Source: Ignavibacteriales bacterium
GTDB taxonomy: Bacteria > Bacteroidota > Ignavibacteria > Ignavibacteriales > Melioribacteraceae
Assembly (NCBI GenBank): GCA_016177735.1
Contig: JACOUS010000011.1
Span: 1-64,000 of the forward strand
Reading direction: 5' to 3'
Length of the DNA: 64,000 nt
Part shown: positions 26,842-34,698 of the stretch, piece by piece
Layout: each line of letters starts with the position of its first letter
How positions within the stretch are numbered: the first letter of the stretch is position 1
The notes under the pieces: model-generated
Seen by the model: only the letters and a program-made list of their open reading frames with translations
Database searches by the model: none
What the model was told of the DNA's origin: nothing
Made by a program: the position numbers and the translations under genes

Positions 26842-29049
26842 ATGAAAAAAATTTTATTCTTACTTTTTTTATACACAATCACTTTTGCACAGAAAAAAAC
26901 TTTTGAACAACGCGCTGATTCTGTTCTCGCTTTAATGTCACTCGAAGAAAAAGTTGGACAGCTTGTTCAATACAGCGGCGGCTGGGCAACCGGTGCTGAA
27001 ACCGGCAGACCATCGGAAGGAAGCGACGAGTTAATCAGAAAAGGAAAAGTTGGTTCTTTCTTAAATGTTGTTGGTGCTGAGCAGACAAAAAAAATGCAGA
27101 AGGCTGCCGTTGAAGAATCCCGCTTAAAAATTCCGCTCATCTTTGGATTGGATGTTATTCACGGTTACCGTTCAACATTCCCGGTTCCAATAGGCGAAGC
27201 GAGCACCTGGAATCCAACATTGATTCAAAAGTCTGCACGCATGCAAGCAGAAGAAGCTTCATCGGGAGGAGTTCATTGGACATTCAACCCGATGGTTGAT
27301 ATTGCACGCGACCCGCGATGGGGAAGAATTATGGAAGGAAGCGGCGAAGATCCGTATCTCGGTTCTTTGATGGCGGCGGCGCGTGTGCGCGGTTATCAAG
27401 GCGATGATCTTTCTGCAAACAATACAATACTCGCTTGCGTTAAACATTATGCCGCATACGGAGGTGCAGAAGGCGGACGCGATTACAACACAGTTGATAT
27501 GTCTGAAAGAAACTTCCGCGATTTTTATCTGCCTCCGTACAAAGCCGCTGTTGAAGCCGGAGCCGGTTCGTTAATGGCTTCGTTCAATGAGATTGGCGGT
27601 ATCCCTTCATCTGCAAGCAAATTTTTATTGACAAAAATTTTACGCGATGAATGGAAAACCGATGCATTCGTTGTGAGCGATTGGAATTCTATCGGCGAAT
27701 TAATTCCGCACGGCGTTGCAAAAGATTTACGTGAAGCTGCGATACTTGGAATAGAAGCAACTGTTGATATGGACATGGAAGCAAATGCTTATTACAATCA
27801 TCTTGCCGATCTCGTTAAAGAAGGAAAAGTTGATCTCAAATTAGTTGATGATGCGGTACGCCGCGTGTTGATTGCAAAATTCAAACTCGGCTTGTTTGAT
27901 GATCCTTTCAAATACTGCGATGTTGAACGCGAGAAGAAAACTATCAGAAGCAAAGAAATTATTGATGCAACAAAAGAAGTCGCATCGGAATCGCTCGTTC
28001 TTTTGAAGAATGAAAAAAATATTCTTCCGCTGAGTAAAGATTTAAAATCAATTGCGGTAATCGGACCGCTTGCAAACTCAAATGAAGATCCTCTCGGTGG
28101 ATGGAGTGGACTCAGCAATAAAGATGAAGTTGTTCCTCTGCTCGAAGGAATCAAAAACAAATTGGGCAATGATGTAAAAATTAATTATGCCGAAGGATGC
28201 AAAATTACCGGCGACGATAAAAGCGGGTTTGATAAAGCAATCGAAGCTGCAAAATCTTCCGGGGTGGTAATTGCAATTGTAGGCGAAAGCAGCGGAATGA
28301 CCGGCGAAGCAAATTCGCGCGCAACATTGGATTTGCCCGGCGTTCAAGAAGATTTGATTAAAGAACTTCACAAAACCGGAAAACCGGTTGTTGTTGTTTT
28401 GTTGAACGGAAGACCGATTACAATTCCGTGGCTTCAAGAAAATATTCCCGCAATTATAGAAGCGTGGTATCCGGGAATCAGCACAAGCTTTGCAGTTACA
28501 AATGTTTTGTTCGGCGATTACAATCCAAATGGAAAGCTGCCGGTTACATTTCCGCGTCATGTTGGACAAGTTCCGATTCATTACAATCATAAAAATACCG
28601 GTCGTCCGCACGATCCGACAAATCATTATACATCGTATTACATGGATTTGGAAAACGCTCCGCTTTATCCTTTCGGATACGGATTGAGCTACACGACATT
28701 TGAATATTCCGATCTCACATTGGAAAAAAATCAAATAAAGAAAGATGAGTCGTTGAAAGTATCCGTTAAAGTGAAGAACACCGGCAAGTACGAAGGGAAA
28801 GAAGTCGTTCAACTTTACATCCGCGATCTTGTTGGCAGCGTAACGCGTCCGGTAAAAGAATTAAAAGACTTTGCAAAAATTTCTTTGCAGCCCGGAGAAA
28901 CAAAAGCAGTTGAGTTCACAATTACTCCGGAGAAATTGAAATTCCACGATATCAATATGAATTATGTTGTTGAGCCGGGTGATTTCAAAGTGTTTGTCGG
29001 AACAAATTCTGTCGATGTTAAAGAAGCATCGTTTACTGTTGTTGAATAA
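26842..29049 (+). CDS. bglX: GH3 beta-glucosidase, BglX type
   Basis: Signal peptide (KILFLLFLYTITFAQ). The order of motifs is that of periplasmic BglX: IPLIFGLDVIHGYRSTFPVP, DPRWGRIMEGSGEDPYL, KHYAAYGGAEGGRDYN, then the nucleophile Asp in FVVSDWNSIGEL (about D280). The sandwich domain carries GESSGMTGEANSR, and a fibronectin-III-like C-domain starts near YPFGYGLSYT. At 735 residues it has the normal BglX length. It hydrolyses short beta-glucosides. It is separated from the upstream GH3 gene by a MITE-like element but lies in the same direction. SD GAGGAA precedes ATG 26842. Confidence 0.9.
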   Translation: MKKILFLLFLYTITFAQKKTFEQRADSVLALMSLEEKVGQLVQYSGGWATGAETGRPSEGSDELIRKGKVGSFLNVVGAEQTKKMQKAAVEESRLKIPLIFGLDVIHGYRSTFPVPIGEASTWNPTLIQKSARMQAEEASSGGVHWTFNPMVDIARDPRWGRIMEGSGEDPYLGSLMAAARVRGYQGDDLSANNTILACVKHYAAYGGAEGGRDYNTVDMSERNFRDFYLPPYKAAVEAGAGSLMASFNEIGGIPSSASKFLLTKILRDEWKTDAFVVSDWNSIGELIPHGVAKDLREAAILGIEATVDMDMEANAYYNHLADLVKEGKVDLKLVDDAVRRVLIAKFKLGLFDDPFKYCDVEREKKTIRSKEIIDATKEVASESLVLLKNEKNILPLSKDLKSIAVIGPLANSNEDPLGGWSGLSNKDEVVPLLEGIKNKLGNDVKINYAEGCKITGDDKSGFDKAIEAAKSSGVVIAIVGESSGMTGEANSRATLDLPGVQEDLIKELHKTGKPVVVVLLNGRPITIPWLQENIPAIIEAWYPGISTSFAVTNVLFGDYNPNGKLPVTFPRHVGQVPIHYNHKNTGRPHDPTNHYTSYYMDLENAPLYPFGYGLSYTTFEYSDLTLEKNQIKKDESLKVSVKVKNTGKYEGKEVVQLYIRDLVGSVTRPVKELKDFAKISLQPGETKAVEFTITPEKLKFHDINMNYVVEPGDFKVFVGTNSVDVKEASFTVVE

Positions 29050-29078
29050 AAATTTCGGAGAGAAAGATGAAGACAAGA

Positions 29079-29113
29079 TACTGGATGCTTGATGCTTGAT
29101 GCTGGATACTGGA
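29079..29113. repeat. Five-unit heptanucleotide repeat at the start of the esterase gene
   Basis: Units TACTGGA, TGCTTGA, TGCTTGA, TGCTGGA, TACTGGA follow each other without interruption. The unit TGCTTGA is the complement of TCAAGCA in the heptamer array at 50493-50527. Confidence 0.85.
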
Positions 29114-29829
29114 TTATTCTTTTAATGATGGTATTTATTTTTGGATGTTCTTCGCAAAGTGTGGTGAAAGAAAATTTGGGAAAGCAAGCAGAGATAAAAC
29201 TCGATGGAATCTACAAAGCGAAAGCGAACATCAATTATCTTTTGTATCTGCCGAAAGATTATGAAGCAAAAGACAAGCTGCCATTGCTTTTGTTTTTGCA
29301 TGGTGCCGGCGAAAGAGGAAGCGATCTTAATATTGTGAAGAAACATGGTCCGCCGAGATTAATTGAAGAAGGAAAAGATTTTCCGTTCATTGTTGTTTCA
29401 CCGCAATGCCCGGTTAACGAAAGATGGAATACAAATACGCTTACTGCATTGATTGATGAAATAATTGCCGGTTATAAAATTGATACCGGCAGAATTTATG
29501 TAACCGGTTTAAGCATGGGCGGCAATGGAACATGGCGGCTTGCAAGTGAAATCTCCGGACGGCTTGCGGCAGTAATTCCAATCTGCGGCTGGGGCGATCC
29601 GTTTGCTGTCTGCATGATGGACAAACTTCCGGTATGGACTTTCCACGGCGCCAAGGATAATGTTGTGCCGATAGGTTCAACGGATTTGCTTGTTGAGCAA
29701 TTGAAACGCTGCGGCGGAAATGTTCAATACACAATTTATCCCGAAGCCAACCACGATTCGTGGACGGAAACTTACAACAACCCGAAAATTTATGAATGGC
29801 TGTTGAGCCATTCCTTAAACGAAAGATAA
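29092..29829 (+). CDS. Alpha/beta-hydrolase esterase lipoprotein, start disturbed by heptamer repeat
   Basis: The body is a serine esterase of the feruloyl/acetyl-esterase type: oxyanion LLFLHGAGERG, nucleophile GLSMGG, acid Asp in GAKDNVVP and His in ANHDSW. A lipoprotein signal ends LLMMVFIFGCSS. It may remove ester side groups from plant glycans. The ATG with the only good ribosome site (29066, after GGAGAGAAAG) reads ten codons and stops at 29096 in the repeat. Removing one 7-bp unit joins MKTRYWMLDA to GYWIILLMM in frame. In the present state translation would need ATG 29092 without a ribosome site. The gene may thus be switched off, poorly expressed or phase-variable. Confidence 0.75.
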   Translation: MLDAGYWIILLMMVFIFGCSSQSVVKENLGKQAEIKLDGIYKAKANINYLLYLPKDYEAKDKLPLLLFLHGAGERGSDLNIVKKHGPPRLIEEGKDFPFIVVSPQCPVNERWNTNTLTALIDEIIAGYKIDTGRIYVTGLSMGGNGTWRLASEISGRLAAVIPICGWGDPFAVCMMDKLPVWTFHGAKDNVVPIGSTDLLVEQLKRCGGNVQYTIYPEANHDSWTETYNNPKIYEWLLSHSLNER

Positions 29830-29837
29830 ATCTTTTC

Positions 29838-29885
29838 GTAGAGACGCCATTTACTTGCCCGCCTTTGGCGTGATGGCGTCTCTAC
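29838..29885. repeat. GTAGAGACG-type palindrome between esterase and GH15-like genes
   Basis: GTAGAGACGCCAT (29838-29850) and ATGGCGTCTCTAC (29873-29885) are perfect 13-bp inverted repeats with a 22-nt centre. Same outer sequence as the elements at 20619 and 39479. Confidence 0.8.
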
Positions 29886-29901
29886 AGCTATGCGGAGGCA
29901 A

Positions 29902-31785
29902 ATGAAGTTAATCGCGAAAACATTTTTACTTTTCTTTTTACTCACTTCACTCATCACATCTCAAAGCGGGCGCAAACTTTGGAAAGGAAGTGCGATAATC
30001 GGCGGCGGAGATGTCTGTGCCGTCTATTCCGATGATCCGTCACTCAACGGTACCAATAAAGGTATTCAGCATTTTTATTACAAAGATTATCTTGTTGATT
30101 ACATCTCTTCAACATCGTTTGATCTTTTTGACGACAATGGCGCACCGTATCAAAAAACAAAAAATGATAAAGTTGATATCGATGATTTCTTTTGCGCTGT
30201 TACCGAATCATATTTATCCGGCGGCGTGAAGCATCTAACAAAATGTTACGCGCTTCCGCAAAATGCAGTTGTGCTTTCAACTGAATTAAAAGGGACGAAA
30301 GAATCAGTCTCTCAAAAATTTCAGATTAACTTCAGAAAAAATTTTATGTCGGATCATGTAACAAATCTGGTTTCGTTAAAAATTGATGAGCATCAAGCAG
30401 TTGCAGAGTGGTCGAACGGAACAGTGATTGTAATTGCACCGAAGAAAAACAGCAATATTCTCGAAGTACATGATTCAACTCTCGTAATTTACCAGCGCGT
30501 TTCGGGCAAAAAAAATGAAATAATTATTCTTGCCGCATCGAGTTATGAAGAAGCGAAATCAAATCTGAAAAAAATATTCAAACAGAAAAATCTTTACAAG
30601 TCAGCGTCAGCGCATTGGAACGAGTGGCTCAACAGCGGCAGAGTTCCGAAATTCAAAAAAGTGAACGAAGAGACAAAACAATATTTGGATTTCTACAAAC
30701 GTAATCTGTACGCGGTCAAATCGGCAAATCTAAACGGACAAATTCCGGCAGACATAACCGGACAATTTTTAACCAACAACATGCCGCAGCTTTATCCGCG
30801 CGATGCAATGATGAGCGCGCGTGTTTTTCTTTTGACCGGTCATCCCGATGAAGCAAAACAAATAATAAAATTTTGGGCACGCCCGGATATCCCGCAAAAA
30901 ACCGGCGGAGAATTTTACGCACGATACGATGCAAATGCCAAAGCAGTTGATGGCGGCGGTGGTGCGCGCTACGATGAACCCGAGTGGGATGCAAACGGAT
31001 ATTTTATTCAACTACTAAAAATGTATTACGATAAAACCGGTGAATGGCTTGCCGATAAAAATACAATTTATAAAGCTGCGGATTTTTTAGTACGCAGCAT
31101 TGATGAAGAAGGTCTTCTTTACGAAGGCGGAATTGTTGAATGGACGGGATATCTTCCGGCAACAAATATGGTTTGTGCTGCCGGCTTAAAAACTGCTTCG
31201 CAGATTGCATCAAAGTTTGGTGATAAAGAAAAAGCAAAACAATATTTGAATGCATATCAAACGATCTTTTCTTCAATGAAAAAATTATTTGATGAAAAAC
31301 GAAACACTTACACGGCGGTTCGATACACAAAAGAAAAAGCGGATGGCAACAGAAGTATTTCCGAAAAAGAAGGCAAGAAATTTTTTCTATGGGATACTTC
31401 AATCTACTACGGAATAATTTGGGGCTATCCCGGTCATAAAGAATTTGAACTCTCGAATAAATTTTTGCTCGATAACACGGTGACGCTCGGCGGTGCGATG
31501 CAATATTTTGAAGCATACGACAACGGCTGGCTGACCGAGTACGGCAAAGATGCTTTCTTTTTCCCATCGGCGGCTTCGGCACAGTACAACGTTTCAAAAG
31601 GAAATTTGAAGCCGGCTAAAATGCACATCGATTGGATGATCAATAATTCCAACAGTTACGGACTGATGCCCGAAAGAATTTTAACTCAAAAAAATATTGT
31701 GAGCGATGCTTCGCCGCTTTCGTGGTGCAATGCAGAGTTTGCGCTCTCGGTTTTGTTATTCAGTGAAAAATATAACGGAGATTAA
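29902..31785 (+). CDS. GH15-like (alpha/alpha)6 glycoside hydrolase, secreted
   Basis: ATG 29902 is preferred over in-frame ATG 29890 because GGAGG lies between them, and the product then starts with a normal signal peptide (MKLIAKTFLLFFLLTSLITSQ). The N-terminal ~230 residues form a beta-rich domain. The C-terminal ~370 are helical repeats of glucoamylase type, with QLYPRDAMMSARVFLLTG, PEWDANGYFIQLLKMYY and GIVEWTGYLPATNM as likely active-site loops. The overall pattern fits the GH15-like clan, but substrate and catalytic acids cannot be fixed. It precedes the GH5 gene by one base and is surely co-transcribed with it. Confidence 0.7.
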   Translation: MKLIAKTFLLFFLLTSLITSQSGRKLWKGSAIIGGGDVCAVYSDDPSLNGTNKGIQHFYYKDYLVDYISSTSFDLFDDNGAPYQKTKNDKVDIDDFFCAVTESYLSGGVKHLTKCYALPQNAVVLSTELKGTKESVSQKFQINFRKNFMSDHVTNLVSLKIDEHQAVAEWSNGTVIVIAPKKNSNILEVHDSTLVIYQRVSGKKNEIIILAASSYEEAKSNLKKIFKQKNLYKSASAHWNEWLNSGRVPKFKKVNEETKQYLDFYKRNLYAVKSANLNGQIPADITGQFLTNNMPQLYPRDAMMSARVFLLTGHPDEAKQIIKFWARPDIPQKTGGEFYARYDANAKAVDGGGGARYDEPEWDANGYFIQLLKMYYDKTGEWLADKNTIYKAADFLVRSIDEEGLLYEGGIVEWTGYLPATNMVCAAGLKTASQIASKFGDKEKAKQYLNAYQTIFSSMKKLFDEKRNTYTAVRYTKEKADGNRSISEKEGKKFFLWDTSIYYGIIWGYPGHKEFELSNKFLLDNTVTLGGAMQYFEAYDNGWLTEYGKDAFFFPSAASAQYNVSKGNLKPAKMHIDWMINNSNSYGLMPERILTQKNIVSDASPLSWCNAEFALSVLLFSEKYNGD

Positions 31786-31786
31786 A

Positions 31787-33004
31787 ATGAAAAAATTTTT
31801 CTATTGCCTCGTTGTTCTGCTGCTGACAGTTACTAATAATTTTGCACAGTCAAAAAGTTTTGTGAAGACCAGCGGAAAAAATTTTGTTGATACCGATGGA
31901 AACGTTCTGATTCTTAAAGGAATAAATATCGGCAACTGGCTTAACCCGGAAGGATACATGTTTCATCTGGAGAACACGAGCTCATTCCGGCTGATTGATA
32001 ATGTGATTAAAGAATTAACCGGTACGGATGACGCGGTAAAATTTTGGCAAACATTCCGTGATAATTATATCACAAAGGAAGATATTCATTTCATAAAGAG
32101 CACCGGGCTGAATCATATCCGTCTTCCGTTCAACTTCAAACTTTTTGTCGTAGAGGATTATCCCGAAGTTTATCTCGAAGAAGGTTTTAAAAGATTGGAT
32201 GACGCAATCAAGTGGTGCCGCGAAGAAAATCTTTATGTAATTCTCGATATGCATGCCGCGCCCGGCGGACAAACCGGCGATAACATTGACGACAGCTGGG
32301 GCTACCCGTACATTTTTGAGAATGAAAGAGCCGCACAAACCGCGGTTGATCTTTGGAGAAAATTAGCAGAGAGATACAAAGACGAAACGATTGTAATCGG
32401 CTACGATTTATTGAACGAACCGATTGCACATTTTTTTGAGAACAAAGAAGAACTGAACGCAAAACTTGAACCGCTTTACAAAAGAATGACAAACGCAATC
32501 CGTGAAGCGGATAAAAATCATATCGTCTTTCTCGGCGGTGCGCAATGGAATACAAATTATAAAGTCTTCGGAGAACCGTTCGATAAAAATCTTGCTTACA
32601 CTTTCCATAGATATTGGATGCCCCCCGAACAAGATCAAATTCAAGAGCATATTGATTTCAGGGACAAATATAATGTGCCGCAATATCTCGGCGAATCGGG
32701 TGAGAATGAAGATGAATGGATTGATGCATTCAGAAAATTATTAGAGAAAAATGAAATTAGCTGGTGCTTCTGGCCCTACAAAAAAATGGATTCGACACGC
32801 GGCATTGCCTCTTTTATAAAAACTAAAGAGTGGGAAGAAATTATTAAATATGCCGAAGGTTCAAGAAAAAATTATGATGAAGTAAGAAAAAACAAGCCTT
32901 CGCGCGAAGTTGTGAACAAGGCGCTGAGTGATCTGCTCGAAAACATAAAATTCAAAAACTGCACAATTAACGGCGGTTACTTAAAAGCGTTGGGGGTTCA
33001 ATAA
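31787..33004 (+). CDS. GH5 endo-beta-glucanase
   Basis: Starting at ATG 31787 (ACGGAG upstream, one base after the previous stop) the product has a signal peptide (KKFFYCLVVLLLTVTNNFAQ) and a GH5 barrel: NIGNWLNPEG, NHIRLPFNF, LDMHAAPGGQ, acid/base Glu in LLNEP (about E211) and nucleophile Glu in LGESGENE (about E303). The APGGQ loop and the Trp-rich loop SWGYPYIF resemble exo-1,3-beta-glucanase-like and cellulase-like GH5 members. It likely cuts 1,3- or 1,4-beta-glucan. The frame is open further upstream, but that part overlaps the preceding gene. Confidence 0.88.
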   Translation: MKKFFYCLVVLLLTVTNNFAQSKSFVKTSGKNFVDTDGNVLILKGINIGNWLNPEGYMFHLENTSSFRLIDNVIKELTGTDDAVKFWQTFRDNYITKEDIHFIKSTGLNHIRLPFNFKLFVVEDYPEVYLEEGFKRLDDAIKWCREENLYVILDMHAAPGGQTGDNIDDSWGYPYIFENERAAQTAVDLWRKLAERYKDETIVIGYDLLNEPIAHFFENKEELNAKLEPLYKRMTNAIREADKNHIVFLGGAQWNTNYKVFGEPFDKNLAYTFHRYWMPPEQDQIQEHIDFRDKYNVPQYLGESGENEDEWIDAFRKLLEKNEISWCFWPYKKMDSTRGIASFIKTKEWEEIIKYAEGSRKNYDEVRKNKPSREVVNKALSDLLENIKFKNCTINGGYLKALGVQ

Positions 33005-33013
33005 TTTCGTGTT

Positions 33014-33074
33014 CTTTGCGGTTAAAGATTTAACGCAGAGGTCTCGAAGAATGAGCAGAGAAGTGCAGAGGTAT
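33014..33074. repeat. CTCTGCG-type palindromic element before the MGH1-like gene
   Basis: CTTTGCGGTTAAA and TTAACGCAGAG (33014-33040) form a stem, followed by AGCAGAGAAGTGCAGAGG. The final GCAGAGG also serves as the ribosome site of the next gene. Confidence 0.6.
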
Positions 33075-33076
33075 TT

Positions 33077-34630
33077 ATGAAAAAGTTTTTAATGATTTTT
33101 TTCATTTCATCTTGTTTGTTTGCACAGTATGAAGATACCGGCAAACGCGGTGAGTATTATTCTAAAAAAAATTATTCCGGCGGTTCGACTCCGGCATTTG
33201 CAGAAAACAAAAACAAACTGCCGTCACCAATCCTTGAAGACAACAAAGATTATGTAGATTTATACTGGCGCGCGTGGGAACTCGCATTCGATCATTTCAA
33301 AAAACCGCCTGAAGGTTCGCCGTTTGTATCAAATTTTATTGATGAAGCTTTCTCGCCCTCTGTTTTTCAGTGGGATACAATTTTTATGATCATGTTTGCG
33401 CGGTATGCCCACAACATCTTCCCGTCAATTGAATCGCTTGATAATTTTTATTGCAGGCAATATGAGAACGGGTACATCTGCCGCGAAATTTGGGAAGCCA
33501 ATGGCGAAGATTATGTTTACGAAGGAAGAGAACACACCGTTAATCCGCCGCTCTTCGGCTGGGCGGAAATTGAAACGTACAAATTAACCAACGATAAAAG
33601 CCGCTTCAAAAATATTTTGCCCGCACTTGAAAAATACGCTGAGTGGCTCGAGAAATTCCGCAAGAAAGAAAACACAAAACATAATTTGTACTGGCAAACC
33701 GGACTCGGTTCAGGGATGGACAACACTCCGCGCAGCGGCAGCGCGTGGATTTGTATGTCGGCACAGATGTGCATGTTTTACAAAGATATTTCTTTTATCA
33801 GCAGTGAAATTGGCGATAAAGAAAAGGCGGAAAAGTATTTGCGGAAGTCAAATGAGATCGCCGAAAAGATTAATCAGTTAATGTGGAACGAAGAAGACGG
33901 ATTGTATTACGATCTCGATGACGAAGGAAATCAAATCAAAGTAAAAACGATTGCATCGTTCTGGCCCATACTTTCCGGAATTGCAGATTACCGCAAAGCA
34001 GAAAAAATGCTGGACAATCTAAAAGATGCAAAAACTTTTTGGCGAACTGTTCCGTTTCCATCTCTTTCTGCAGATCATAAAGATTACGCGGCAGATGCAA
34101 AATATTGGCTCGGCGGTGTGTGGGCACCGACAAACGTAATGGTAATGAAAGGTCTCGATAAATTTTCACAAGGTTACGAGCATTCATTTCATTACCGCGA
34201 GTTTGCAAAACTTGCAACTGAAATTTATCTCGATGGAATTTATGAGACATACAAAAAGACGGGAACGATTTGGGAAAATTATTCGCCCGAAGCAAAATGG
34301 CGCGGCGTGTGGGCGCAGCCGAATTTTGTGGGCTGGAGCGGATGCGGACCTATTATGCTGCTCATCGAAAATGTTTTGGGAATTCAAGCCGATGCAAGCA
34401 AAAACGAAATCACGTGGTATTTAAATAGAATCGACAAACACGGAATCGAGAATTTGAAATTCGGAGAGACAACCGCTTCATTAATCTGCGAAAAAAGATT
34501 ATCGGTTGATAAACCGTGTGAAGTTACTATTAAAACAGATAAGCCGTTCAAGCTCACAGTGTTGAATTGGATGAAGCCGGCAAAAACTTTTGAGATAAAA
34601 GAAGGTACAAACAAATTAACGGTTGATTGA
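33077..34630 (+). CDS. MGH1/GH63-like glycoside hydrolase, secreted
   Basis: Signal peptide MKKFLMIFFISSCLFAQ. The helical (alpha/alpha)6 domain carries FQWDTIFMIMFARYA, NPPLFGWAEIE, the strongly conserved GLGSGMDNTPR (likely catalytic Asp, about D215), YWLGGVWAPTNVMV and TIWENYSPE (likely catalytic Glu, about E400). This is the layout of mannosylglycerate-hydrolase-like and GH63/GH37 trehalase-like enzymes, which cleave alpha-linked glucose or mannose. A small beta domain ends the protein. The substrate is not known; an alpha-glycosidase next to beta-glucanases suggests the target glycan is mixed or decorated. Confidence 0.8.
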   Translation: MKKFLMIFFISSCLFAQYEDTGKRGEYYSKKNYSGGSTPAFAENKNKLPSPILEDNKDYVDLYWRAWELAFDHFKKPPEGSPFVSNFIDEAFSPSVFQWDTIFMIMFARYAHNIFPSIESLDNFYCRQYENGYICREIWEANGEDYVYEGREHTVNPPLFGWAEIETYKLTNDKSRFKNILPALEKYAEWLEKFRKKENTKHNLYWQTGLGSGMDNTPRSGSAWICMSAQMCMFYKDISFISSEIGDKEKAEKYLRKSNEIAEKINQLMWNEEDGLYYDLDDEGNQIKVKTIASFWPILSGIADYRKAEKMLDNLKDAKTFWRTVPFPSLSADHKDYAADAKYWLGGVWAPTNVMVMKGLDKFSQGYEHSFHYREFAKLATEIYLDGIYETYKKTGTIWENYSPEAKWRGVWAQPNFVGWSGCGPIMLLIENVLGIQADASKNEITWYLNRIDKHGIENLKFGETTASLICEKRLSVDKPCEVTIKTDKPFKLTVLNWMKPAKTFEIKEGTNKLTVD

Positions 34631-34660
34631 TTCTCTGCGGACTCTGCGTCTCTGCGAGAA
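34631..34660. repeat. CTCTGCG-type repeat after the MGH1-like gene
   Basis: CTCTGCG occurs three times within 27 bases and GAGAA closes a partial stem with TTCTC. The 68-bp gap holds nothing else. Confidence 0.55.
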
Positions 34661-34698
34661 AATTTATTTTAACAATTTAGCAATAGAGCAATACAGCC

